Of a stretch of DNA of 64,000 nt, positions 34,208 to 43,237 are shown in pieces. Origin of the DNA: Lepidodermella squamata (taxonomy: Eukaryota; Gastrotricha); the NCBI GenBank assembly GCA_047495785.1, contig JBLDXI010000024.1, positions 3,720,001-3,784,000 of the forward strand, read 5' to 3'. The notes below the pieces were generated by a model that searched no databases, was not told the DNA's origin, and was given only the letters and a program-made list of their open reading frames with translations. Each line of letters begins with the position of its first letter. The stretch's first letter is position 1. The position numbers were made by a program, and so were the translations under genes.

Positions 34208-35647
34208 TCAAAGCTCGTTGTAGTAGTTGTGTTTATGCTTGCTTGGACTCGCCGCGTGGTCGTCTTGCACAGATTCAGGCTGGTTATATTCGGCATTGAG
34301 AATGTGGGCGAAAACTTCGAGTTCACGAATGCTTGTCGAAAGACGGCCGATTGCGTTGAATAACGCCACAACTTCTTGCCGGCGCAACTGCGGCAGCGGT
34401 TGATCGTCCGGCCAGAATAGAATTTTCAACGCTGTGCCTAAGCCATGAGTTTGCAACGTTCCCCATAACTTGCATTTATCACATCCTACGCAGCCCATAA
34501 TTCTCGAGATATTACGGAATTTTTCCCGAAATTCGTCTCGCAACTTGATTCTAACGATATTGCCATCTAGATGAGCCAGTGTTCCAAGAGATGAAAACAA
34601 CTCCCTCTCGTCGAAATGCTGCGGAAATCCTCGAACCACATTTAGCAGATCTTTGACGCCCTGTCTGACTTCTTCGTCACTATCATCATCGCCAGTAAAA
34701 AACGCTTCTTTCTCCTCAAGATAAGGCGCAATTTTAGCCAAAGCGCGTAACTCAACAAGATAGAGGAAATATAGATTTCGCAGGCGAGAAGCTCCATGTC
34801 CGCCAGTCAACAAATTGTCGAAACGTCGCTTGAATTCTTCGAAGTTGGGGCCCCATGCCGATGGGCCGGAATTCAGAATGTCGCTAGTATCTGCGATTTT
34901 GTTGTAATACTTTGCGCAAAGATGAACTGTGATAGACGTGTGAAGACCAGATAATAATCGGTAAAATACTCGCTGCTCCAGACAGAGGTGATCCAAATCA
35001 TTCGTCCAGTAAAAAAAGTCACGCTCGCTTTTAAAACAGTTCTCGGAATATATTGCGCGCCATATCCGGTGGGCAGAAGGGCCCTTATAGCCAGTGAACC
35101 GCTCCGGATTAAGAGTTAAATCTACGAATTCGCCCTCGCCGGTATCGTTTGCTTCTTCCATTTCACAGAAATCATAGAGAGCTTCATCATACGCGCGCCA
35201 CGATCGGAATGCTTCAACTTGAGCAGGTTCTAAGGTTGTGTCGATTTCGCTCAGTATATCATGAATTTCAGGGTTCGCCGACGACTTTTGCGGTGGCGGT
35301 GCCGAGCATTGTTCGCCAGAATTTTTGTCGCTTTCGACCAAAATGCCTTTCGGAAGATCTTTCGCAGCGCAAGGTTTTACTTGACAGGACTGGGAGGCAC
35401 ACGCGCCGTCATCAGGCCAAAAGGGGCAAGGCTTTTTCATATTTATGCGATAAAACCGGAAATAGTTCGAGTTTAGAAGACTAGCAAGGCGAGGATAAAA
35501 TTTGAGATTGTTGAAAGCATCCACGCCATCAACGGAGCAGGTCTCGCAGTCGTCGATCGGACCACGCCATGTTCCTGTACAGAAAGTTATCAGTACTGCA
35601 GCTATGAACCATGTGGAATCGCCAAAGAGGCGTTTAAGCGGTCTCAT
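34208..35647 (-). CDS. ERO1: ERO1, endoplasmic reticulum oxidoreductase (479 aa, intronless)
   Basis: Conserved marks: CETCSVDGVDAFNN near the N-terminus, YFRFYRINMKKPCPFWPDDGAC, and the FAD/active-site region MGCVGCDKCKLWGTLQTHGLGTALKILF with the CxxC pair. A hydrophobic start (FIAAVLITFCTGTW) is a likely signal sequence. It oxidises protein disulfide isomerase using FAD and O2. Length matches the family (human ERO1A about 468 aa). Unlike most neighbours the whole gene is one exon, so it could descend from a retrocopy. The C-terminus is YYNEL, not a canonical KDEL. Confidence 0.92.
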   Translation of the reverse strand: MRPLKRLFGDSTWFIAAVLITFCTGTWRGPIDDCETCSVDGVDAFNNLKFYPRLASLLNSNYFRFYRINMKKPCPFWPDDGACASQSCQVKPCAAKDLPKGILVESDKNSGEQCSAPPPQKSSANPEIHDILSEIDTTLEPAQVEAFRSWRAYDEALYDFCEMEEANDTGEGEFVDLTLNPERFTGYKGPSAHRIWRAIYSENCFKSERDFFYWTNDLDHLCLEQRVFYRLLSGLHTSITVHLCAKYYNKIADTSDILNSGPSAWGPNFEEFKRRFDNLLTGGHGASRLRNLYFLYLVELRALAKIAPYLEEKEAFFTGDDDSDEEVRQGVKDLLNVVRGFPQHFDERELFSSLGTLAHLDGNIVRIKLRDEFREKFRNISRIMGCVGCDKCKLWGTLQTHGLGTALKILFWPDDQPLPQLRRQEVVALFNAIGRLSTSIRELEVFAHILNAEYNQPESVQDDHAASPSKHKHNYYNEL

Positions 35648-36116
35648 TGTGCAAAACCTATCTCATGCGAAGGTAACGCTCTACTTTAACTTTGTAATGA
35701 AATGCTATATTAAAAAAGAAGAAGTAAGAGCCACTAAAAAAGAAATAAATAAAGGCAATAAAGAATAAAGAGCACTATGAGTTGAAAAACCTCCAAGTAA
35801 CCAACATTACCAAAGTTCCAAGTTTACTTCGAAGTAACTAGTGGCACAATGTATGTACGTAATACGTTAATGTTAAACTAAAAATACAAGCATCACCACC
35901 ACAGCAAGCTCAAAAACTTCCACTGAGCTTCTCCGATCAGCTCGTCAACGTTTCCAAACGGGAAACAGGAAACAACAGTGACGGAAACGAGTTGTTTTCT
36001 CGAAGCGCTTGATTTTGCCGACGTGTCGCTATCTCGACTTTTCCCGGCAAAATCGCAATCTTCACAAATTTGTTAAAGATAATCCCAAATAATTCTTAAC
36101 TCTTTTTCAAATGATA

Positions 36117-36118
36117 TA
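36117..36118. repeat. TA target duplication, left side of the Tc1/mariner element
   Basis: TA immediately precedes the left inverted repeat and recurs at 40868-40869 after the right one, as expected for Tc1/mariner insertion. Confidence 0.85.
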
Positions 36119-36144
36119 CAGTGCGCACAAAAAGTCAGGTCCCA
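36119..36144 (+). repeat. Left terminal inverted repeat of the cargo transposon
   Basis: Twenty-six bases identical in reverse complement to 40842-40867. The start CAGTG next to TA is the usual Tc1/mariner end. Confidence 0.9.
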
Positions 36145-36528
36145 TCCTGTTTTCCGCTGCAGCGAGAGCTACCGCTCAGAAATTAAAATAAATTAAAAAA
36201 TTGAGAGAAAATATGAATTCCGTTGCGAAATTTGAAAAATAAATGCACAGAAAAACATGACGCTAAAACCCTCAATCCAGGTTGAGCGGGGAAAGTTGTG
36301 AAGTAAGGGATTCTTTGTTTTGGATTATCTCGAAATCTAGGACGGTTGCACCCCAGGATTTCTCGAATCTACCAGTCGTCAGGTTTCGAAGAATCCGATT
36401 TAATAACAGAATACACATGTTACCGTCTTCAATTCTGATATACATACCCTTGAAATAGAGCACTTTCTGCAAAAAAACGACATTTTCCACTGGATTTGAA
36501 CATAATTTTTACTTTCCCTCAGATCCAA

Positions 36529-36654
36529 GCACGGTAACCACATAGTTTTTTTAGCATGCCTTAAAGGTTGAAACTCCGCGAGTATTTTTGAACCAAAAAT
36601 ACTCGCGGAGTTTCAACCTTTAAGGCATGCTAAAAAACTATGTGGTTACCGTGC
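36529..36654. repeat. Near-perfect 60-bp hairpin inside the cargo transposon
   Basis: Arms 36529-36589 and 36595-36654 pair along their full length with one single-base length difference, leaving a 5-nt loop. Weaker symmetry continues outward (GATCCAA and TTTTTACTTT on both sides). It lies between the left end and the NEMP-like start codon. Confidence 0.9.
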
Positions 36655-36812
36655 ATTGGATCCTGCAGCCAGGCCAAAGTAAAAATTAATTTGATCCCAA
36701 TTCAAAGTGGAAACTATGTCCGTTTTATTTGCGTGCTTTAAAGAATCGAGATATGAGATTAGTTTTTCGTAAAGAAATCCATAAGGTTCCGTGTTCTTTT
36801 TCTAGATTCACC

Positions 36813-37460
36813 ATGTCTTCGCCCAGCTCTGCCAGTTCTGATCTTCAGGACGAAATTAACTGCAAAGTCTACGATATTTGCCGGAAACCCGCGCCTTCCT
36901 CAATCTTTTCGACACCATATATTTTTTACTTCTTCTCCGACTTCTTCTCGTTTTCTCTGACATCGTCCTTGATCATTTTAATGTTCTGCGTCCTCAAGAT
37001 CACGTCTTTCGCCCTGTATGGTAAATTTTTCAGTCTCATCTTTTGCATCATTCGACTTGTTTTAATCCTGGCTTTGTTGCTTTATTTTAGTGGATTTTCT
37101 TTTCTTCTTGGATTTTTGTTTCTTGCCATTGATTTTCATCCGTTTTTTCTTCATATTTTTACTCAGTCAAAGCATTATTGCGCTCTGCTGATGAAATTTC
37201 CTCCTTCTACGGATAAACCTATCTCGCTTGCCGAATTTGATCGCCTTTCAATAGATTACACGAATTCGGAGTTGCAAAAGCTGAGAAATTACGTCATGAG
37301 TCCCCAATGCAATCAATGGAACCTCGTTCTGCGCCTTCGCAATGCAACACAGTTCGCATATGCTATCGATAACAATGAGATGAGGGACTGCAACTTTATG
37401 CCCGAAGTCGGTGATGAGAAATCTGAGGCTGACAGCATTAGCTCACTTGATTCGGATTGA
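36813..37460 (+). CDS. NEMP/TMEM194-like nuclear-envelope membrane protein, transposon cargo (215 aa)
   Basis: I start it at the ATG in CACCATG. The frame is open further upstream, but that part crosses a likely splice acceptor. Residues about 30-130 are strongly hydrophobic (several membrane helices). The soluble C-terminal part reads KPISLAEFDRLSIDYTNSELQKLRNY, then SPQCNQWNLVLRLRNATQFAYAI. This pattern (LT.EEY, T..EL..LR..C.SP, W..V.RL..P..FA.F) is the C-terminal signature of NEMP proteins of the inner nuclear membrane. It ends in an acidic Ser-rich tail. It is much shorter than host NEMPs and lacks their N-terminal ectodomain. The assignment rests on remembered family motifs. Confidence 0.6.
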   Translation: MSSPSSASSDLQDEINCKVYDICRKPAPSSIFSTPYIFYFFSDFFSFSLTSSLIILMFCVLKITSFALYGKFFSLIFCIIRLVLILALLLYFSGFSFLLGFLFLAIDFHPFFLHIFTQSKHYCALLMKFPPSTDKPISLAEFDRLSIDYTNSELQKLRNYVMSPQCNQWNLVLRLRNATQFAYAIDNNEMRDCNFMPEVGDEKSEADSISSLDSD

Positions 37461-37642
37461 GAACTTATGCCGTAATTTCTCTACTCACAACTCCGAACTA
37501 GTCTAATCTATTGCGAGACTTTCAATTAGGCATTTAACTTTGTTCTCTTCATCTCCATTTTTCATGTCCCTAATCTGTAATTGTGTAACTACGAAAATGA
37601 AATTTTTACTAATTTTCAGTCTTTTGTTTTATAGATATTATT

Positions 37643-38770
37643 ATGTTCACAACTGAGGAGAGAATATTTGCTTTCAATAATACCAAAGTTCCCTACCGAC
37701 AGTTTTGTGAAGCTTGGCGAAATCGGTTTGAAAGTAACCCCCCGAACAGAAAATACCGCCTACGTCTTGTCAAGAAATTTAATCAGTCAGGATCGATCCA
37801 TAACTTGCCGCGATCAGGTAGACCGCGCTCTGCTAGAACGGACGAAAATATTTATCACACTGCGATTGCGTTATGTGAAGACATTGCTGACCCCGAAGTT
37901 AATATTTCAGTTACGAGGCCGCGTGTCGAGGATATTGCGGACCATCTTATGATTTCCAAACAAAGCGTGCGCAATATCATACGTTTCAACTTGAAATGGC
38001 GATGCAAAACTGCATGCAGAGTCCATCAGCTGAATCAACAAGACATTTATCGCCGAGCAAACTTTTGTAGTGCAGCTCGAAGAATGCTGGAGATAGATCC
38101 GAACTTCCTGGATATGATAGTGTGGACCGATGAAGCACTGTTCACGCTCAATGGAACAGTGCGTACTAGTTACTTGCGCTATTGGGGCGACCCGGCTGAT
38201 CGAAGGAAATATTACTCAAAGCGCCGTGAGCACAGTGGCGTCATGGTATCCATTGGTTTGTGGAGATATGGCATTCTGGGTCCATTCTTCTTTGATGACT
38301 TGCCACGGCTTGAGCCAAACCGACCCAAGGATAGGATCAACGCGGAAAAATATTGTCAGCTTCTTAAAGAGCGCTATTTTCCTGAAATTAATAGGCAATT
38401 TCCAATGACCGACAGCGAGTTGCGATCTGATGTTTGGTTCCAACTCGACGGCGCGCCCATTCACACCGCCACTCAAACAAAGTATCTGCTTAACTTGCAT
38501 TTTCCGGAGCGCTGGATAGGAAACAAAGGGCCTATGAATTTTCCTCCTTACTCGCCCGATTTAACGCCACTGGATAATAGTTATTGGGGCGTTCTTCGTA
38601 CGCGGGTTTATCGCCGTCGGCCATCTACTCTTCCTCATCTCAAATGGCTCATTGAAGAGGAGTGTAAAGCCATGTCACTGGACTATATTGAAAAAATTTG
38701 CACAGTGGAAATGAAAAGACGAATCAAACTTGTGTGTCAAGAAAACGGAAACTTCATCGAACACATTTGA
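37643..38770 (+). CDS. Tc1/mariner-superfamily transposase, DD41D (375 aa)
   Basis: An N-terminal helix-turn-helix DNA-binding region contains a GRPR motif (residues 59-62). The catalytic triad is Asp163 (WTDEALF), Asp269 (FQLDGAP) and Asp311 (TPLDNSYWG), with 41 residues between the last two. This spacing places it with DD41D (rosa-like) elements. The frame is intact, including PPYSPDLTPLDNSYWG. A splice-acceptor-like TTTATAG precedes the ATG, so an untranslated first exon is possible. It is the only transposase between the 36119 and 40867 ends and is expected to act on them. Confidence 0.92.
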   Translation: MFTTEERIFAFNNTKVPYRQFCEAWRNRFESNPPNRKYRLRLVKKFNQSGSIHNLPRSGRPRSARTDENIYHTAIALCEDIADPEVNISVTRPRVEDIADHLMISKQSVRNIIRFNLKWRCKTACRVHQLNQQDIYRRANFCSAARRMLEIDPNFLDMIVWTDEALFTLNGTVRTSYLRYWGDPADRRKYYSKRREHSGVMVSIGLWRYGILGPFFFDDLPRLEPNRPKDRINAEKYCQLLKERYFPEINRQFPMTDSELRSDVWFQLDGAPIHTATQTKYLLNLHFPERWIGNKGPMNFPPYSPDLTPLDNSYWGVLRTRVYRRRPSTLPHLKWLIEEECKAMSLDYIEKICTVEMKRRIKLVCQENGNFIEHI

Positions 38771-38996
38771 CAGTTTATTTTCGTTGACGATAATTTATTT
38801 GAATTTTTGTATTTGTATGTTGAGTTACTAGTCAAATATTGTTTTACTGTCTTCCTAGTCAACATGCATGCAATATTAAAATTAAAATAAAATGACTTGT
38901 AGCACCAGACTTTTACTATTGAGGCACGAAATTATAGGCAAGATTGTAATGCAACGAATATATTTTAGTCAGTGCAGTGATCATGCAGATGAAACC

Positions 38997-39950
38997 TTAT
39001 CTGCGTCTTCTTGGGACAGTGAAGCGTCCAGTGCCGTCTCTGCTTACTTCTTCCACGAGCTGAGTAGGCAGCCAGCTCTTAGCACGCTCATACATCCTCT
39101 TTCCGAGGCCAATTATGATATACCAGACATCAGATTTCGTAAAGACGAAAATCCATCTAATGATAATGCAGATGGTGGATTCTTCCAGCATCAAGCTCTA
39201 AAAATATCGAAGTCAGGTTTATTGAGAAAGTCTGTCTTGGGTACTTACGAGAGCCAAACCGACAGTCGTGTAATATGTCGCGGCAATTATGAACTCCCCG
39301 ATGGCACAAAATAATATTTGTAGCAGCAATTCCTCGCAGCCAAGCTTGAGAAATGATTTGCACATCATCCATAGCGCAATTATAATGAGGTAAAAAATCA
39401 ATTGGCCTTTTTTGAACGATTCTTGCTGATGAGGTAGCATTAGAATTTGGGAGATAGCTACTCTCCAAAGAGGATATTCCAGAATGAATTCGTTAAACTT
39501 TGTCCTGACTTCCAAAAAGCCGGCGAAAAAGTCATTGACCGTGTCTATCGCAATCGATTTGGCATCAAATTTAACACCGGCGCAATAGCCCGGAATTTCA
39601 GGATAATACGCTGCGTAGACGTCCAGATCTTTCTCATCATAACTTGCATAGCAAGTCTTCCAGTTCTCGGCTGCGCTGCAATTTTGCGTCTTCCTTCCTT
39701 CTCGCTCAGCTTCGCAAACAACAAGCTCGAATGCTAAGCGGCGATAATCAGGAGTCTCATCACTTTTGCATTTCGCGTCAGCATTAGAAATCCATTCTTT
39801 GAAACATTTTTGCTTTCTCGTTAGGAGCATTTCTTTGAATTTTCTTCCAGAAATGATTCGCAATTGGTCAACTTCAAGAGAACTCGTTTTATCGGCAGGG
39901 ATAACGCCCTGAACTAACATCGGCAGCCAGATTGCAATAAGACGGATCAT
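38997..39950 (-). CDS. Brambleberry/GEX1/KAR5-like nuclear-fusion protein, transposon cargo (2 exons, 300 aa)
   Basis: Exons are 39249-39950 and 38997-39197, exactly 301 codons. A signal peptide (MIRLIAIWLPMLVQGVIP) precedes a cysteine-rich luminal domain. Its pattern RLAFELVVCEAEREGRKT, then C, then C-Y, then VYAAYYPEIPGYC is the hallmark of the KAR5/GEX1/Brambleberry family. These proteins sit in the nuclear envelope and are needed for nuclear fusion after fertilisation or mating. At least two hydrophobic segments (LIFYLIIIALWMMC and the ILFCAIGEFIIAA region) and a third in exon 2 (ICIIIRWIFVF) follow, then a basic tail. It is shorter than animal Brambleberry. It is encoded opposite to the transposase. 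Confidence 0.65.
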
Positions 39951-40098
39951 TCCAGCAACTTGCAAGTAAAATTAATATAATAATTCCTACATCAAAGATA
40001 CAATCTAGAATCAAAGAAAGTTATTAAGTAAAATTTGAGCTAAAATCTGAATAGAAAAATTACATATGTTGCAAAATGAGCATAGTAAACATGTAATT

Positions 40099-40531
40099 TT
40101 AGTCTAGTTTCACCCCCGCACGATCAAAAGTCACTTGCTCGTTGTTAGCAACAAACTCAATTGCACCTCCTCTGCCCTCCTCGACAGCTACAGGACGGAC
40201 TCGCCTTTTCAGCGTCTTCTTAATTAGTAATGTGAACAGGATGATTATGACTAAAAACATCACCGCCGCCACAGCCGCAAGGCCGACTATTGCTCTATGT
40301 ACAAAAGAAGATATGACTCTATTATTGTTGACGAAAACAAATATCATACTCCTTGTGGTCAAATAATTGCACCGGGGTACTGGCTGACGGATGGCTTTGG
40401 GCCTCTGGTTCAGGTTCTTCCGACGTTCCAGCGCTGTGTAGGGATGTGGCTGTGGCTGTAACTGTGGTAGGTTGCAAGGTCGGTTGGGTTGAGCAGATCG
40501 CCCACAAAAGGCAAAGGGGAGATTCATCCAT
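40099..40531 (-). CDS. Small type I membrane protein, transposon cargo (2 exons, 125 aa)
   Basis: Exons are 40350-40531 and 40099-40294, exactly 126 codons. The N-terminus (MDESPLCLLWAICSTQPT) could be a short signal peptide. The next roughly 45 residues are Thr/Ser/Pro-rich, mucin-like. A single helix (IVGLAAVAAVMFLVIIILFTLLI) is followed by a basic stop-transfer sequence (KKTLKRRVR) and a soluble tail of about 35 residues. I do not recognise a family. It lies directly upstream of the Brambleberry-like gene in the same orientation. Confidence 0.6.
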
Positions 40532-40841
40532 GATTTTCTATAAAATTCTATTTAGAATGAGGGTAAGACGATGAGAAGATCTTGTGAGCAAATGTGCAGG
40601 AGATTACAGCGTCGAGACTACGGAAATAGCAACTGACGACTGCGGGCGAGTGCGAGAAAGGCTGAGCAACTGACCTACTATGTACTTCTAAACCGCCTTT
40701 GTTTCCCGTTTCCCCCCGTTTCCCCTGGCAACAGACGTCCGTTATTTTAATTTTAATTCATAAAAATTATTAATTATCAATTTTGACAACATATTTCTAA
40801 TTATTTTCAAATTTTACCCGCGAATTTCCGGGTGAGCGGGG

Positions 40842-40867
40842 TGGGACCTGACTTTTTGTGCGCACTG
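40842..40867 (-). repeat. Right terminal inverted repeat of the cargo transposon
   Basis: Perfect reverse complement of 36119-36144, followed by TA at 40868-40869. Confidence 0.9.
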
Positions 40868-40869
40868 TA

Positions 40870-41779
40870 TAGTTCGTTTTGGCAAGATTTGACAAATAAA
40901 ATAAATGTGAAAAACAAAATACGACACGAACCGCGAAAAGAAAGTCAGCTGCGTCTTATCTTTCGCCGGGTTTCGCGTCCGCCGATGTGAGCATTTATCT
41001 GCAGCCATGACTTTTCATGTCTTTGTAAACAAGGAACAAGGTTGCTTTATTACAGTCAAAACTTCTCGAGAGACACCCGATGAATGAAGAGGTCGTAGAT
41101 CGTAGACCCGTTCGGCACCAACTGTTCAAGTTCTTTTAAATCTCGACCGGCGGCGCCCATCTTATTTGTCACGGGGAAACCTCATGCAAAGCCTCTGGTG
41201 CTCTCGCCCGAAATTGGGTCATTTTGCTCATTGATCTGACACAAGACTTCTTTCTTTTGTCTTTTCCATCATTGGGCGTTCGGCTTTGTCGCTTTCGCCG
41301 TTGTCTTTTCCAGACCATCTCCGGTCTTGGGAAGACATTTTCGCAGCTATGCCTTTGATTTCTCGCCTTCGTGGTATTTGATTTTCTATTACCTACCGCA
41401 TTTTATCGAATGATAGCCATGATGAAATAATGAAAAGAAAATCGGTCAATCGAGGGGGCTTTTATTCCGAGGGAGGCAATTATTAGCTCCGAAACGTTGC
41501 GTCATCACTTTAGCCAAGTCCATAGATTTAGGCGTGGGCAGCCGCCAAGAGATTTTTGCCAGGTTCAAATACTTGAAACGTTGATGCCGAAGTAATTCCG
41601 CTGTCGGAAAAGCTATTCTGAATCATTTGGGCCAGGTGATGTTCCACGTTTCAACCTGCTTTTCAACCTGCTGGTTCCTGAAATTGATAGTTACTACAGT
41701 CGTCAACTATTTCGTTTGTGTCGTGAAGCTTCTTGAAAGTTGCAGTCATTGTTTTTAGGTTTTTACACTTCTCACAGTA
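40870..41779. other. Intergenic, no gene seen
   Basis: About 900 bp between the transposon and the TPR-RRM gene. It presumably includes that gene's promoter and 5' leader. I found no conserved element. Confidence 0.5.
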
Positions 41780-42919
41780 ATGGCTACTGCTGCAGGAGAC
41801 ACAAGCGCTAGCGCTGCAACCGCTTGCTTGCATGTTGCGATTGGAGATTGGCCTGAATTTCTCGAGGAGGCTCGACGTGCACTGGCGGTTTTGGAGAAGC
41901 TTGATCAGGAGCCTGAGGAGCCGGAGAAGAGATCTGACTCTGGCATCGGAGCCAGCAGTGCCGCTCCTACTCCTGACGACTTGAACATTGAGAACGTTAA
42001 CTTGGATGACGCTTCGAAGGAGAAGAAAAAGAAGAAGAAAAAGAAAAAGTCCAAGAAGGCTGGCAGCGGGACGAAGGCTGGCGAAGAGAGTGAAGAAGAG
42101 GATGACTCGAGCGAGGCAGCAGGGTCTTCTGCAAAGAGCACTGTCACAGGATCAGATTACACCTCTGCCACCACCACTGCTACCTCAGTTTTACCTGGCG
42201 ATGCTGAATCAGTCCGCTTGGCTGAGGCTGATAAGCTAGCCGCTGAGGGAACATCGATCGCTCGTTCTGGTGAGCCCGAAGCTCTCCGTCGTGCAATTCA
42301 GTTGCTTGGATCTGCCATCAACCTTTACCCGAACCGAGCTGGTTACTTCGGCAACCGCTCGCTCTGCTTCTTTAAAACCGAAGATTACGTCTCTTCTCTG
42401 AAAGACGCAGAATCTGCGTTGAAACTGGAGCCGACGAATTTGAAGTATCTCAACCGCAAAGCTCAGGCTCTGATGAAACTCAAACGTCAAACAGATGCAA
42501 GAAACGTCGCTGATGAAATGTTGAAAATCAGCCCGAACAATGAGGCGGCCATGCAGATCCTTGAGGACATTCGCCGCCAACTTGTCGAAGATAACCTCGC
42601 CTCTCACGCCCGTAACCGCGCGGACGATGATGATGATGACGGTGACACTATTTCCTGCGCTCCGTCCTCGGTTCAATTCCCACCTGTTCGTCCTGTCGCC
42701 GTGAAAGTCTCAAACCTTCCTGCCAACGTTTCTCAGGCCGTTTTGCGATCTGTTTTCACGTCAGTCGGAGTCGCTACGACTAGCGTTGGTTTCGACGCTG
42801 CTGGCCCTGGTACCGCGTCTGTTTTCGTTTTGAACGCTGAATCAGCTCGTAATGCTGTTTCGAAACTCGACGGTTTCATCCTTGACAACAAAGTTCTGAA
42901 GATGGAAGTTCAGAAGTGA
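41780..42919 (+). CDS. TPR and RRM domain protein (379 aa, intronless)
   Basis: A Ser/Glu-rich N-terminal half contains a polylysine run (about residues 81-93). Three TPR-like units occupy about 155-275: AIQLLGSAINLYPNRAGYFGNRSLCFFK, DAESALKLEPTNLKYLNRKAQALMKL, then a third. The C-terminal roughly 75 residues fit an RNA-recognition motif (VAVKVSNLPANV to LDNKVLKMEVQK). TTC31-like proteins have a related TPR architecture, but I am not sure of orthology. It probably binds RNA or an mRNP while docking chaperones through the TPRs. Confidence 0.7.
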   Translation: MATAAGDTSASAATACLHVAIGDWPEFLEEARRALAVLEKLDQEPEEPEKRSDSGIGASSAAPTPDDLNIENVNLDDASKEKKKKKKKKKSKKAGSGTKAGEESEEEDDSSEAAGSSAKSTVTGSDYTSATTTATSVLPGDAESVRLAEADKLAAEGTSIARSGEPEALRRAIQLLGSAINLYPNRAGYFGNRSLCFFKTEDYVSSLKDAESALKLEPTNLKYLNRKAQALMKLKRQTDARNVADEMLKISPNNEAAMQILEDIRRQLVEDNLASHARNRADDDDDDGDTISCAPSSVQFPPVRPVAVKVSNLPANVSQAVLRSVFTSVGVATTSVGFDAAGPGTASVFVLNAESARNAVSKLDGFILDNKVLKMEVQK

Positions 42920-43237
42920 AAAAATCATGATCAACAACGAAATGACGTTATTCTTTTCATTTTGTACACACGGTGTCTCAACATGAGTATTGATCTTGCC
43001 GCAATATGAAACGATATCGGTGCCGGTTTATGACAAGATTTGCAATCAAAATTGCTCAAGAATATCACTTCCAATAGAATCTGCAATAATAGTAGTAGTG
43101 TTATTACCTCTCTGGTACTAATAAAAGTCACGAAATATAATGTTTGCTTGTTTTTCTCGATAGACCGAGTTGTTACTAAATGACCTGAAGCTGATCGCTG
43201 GCGAAAAGATTGATTGTTTGAGTGGCGTGGAGTTACA

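Larger units (their letters stand above)
36119..40867 (+). mobile_element. Tc1/mariner-type transposon, 4,749 bp, with cargo genes
   Basis: The ends are perfect 26-bp inverted repeats beginning CAGTGCGCACAAAAAGTCAG, flanked by TA on both sides. Inside are a complete DD41D transposase (37643-38770, +), a NEMP-like gene (36813-37460, +), a Brambleberry/KAR5-like gene (38997-39950, -) and a small membrane protein (40099-40531, -). Ordinary Tc1/mariner elements are 1.2-2.5 kb and carry only a transposase. No other copy of the ends is present in this window, so mobility of the whole unit as one block is inferred, not shown. Confidence 0.82.

Noticed and set aside
36272-36490. 72-aa minus-strand ORF inside the cargo transposon
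   Set aside because: No start context, domain or splice partner could be supported, though it might be a fifth small cargo exon.
38892-39314. 140-aa plus-strand ORF after the transposase
   Set aside because: It is antisense to the spliced Brambleberry-like gene, which has family motifs and exact frame closure.
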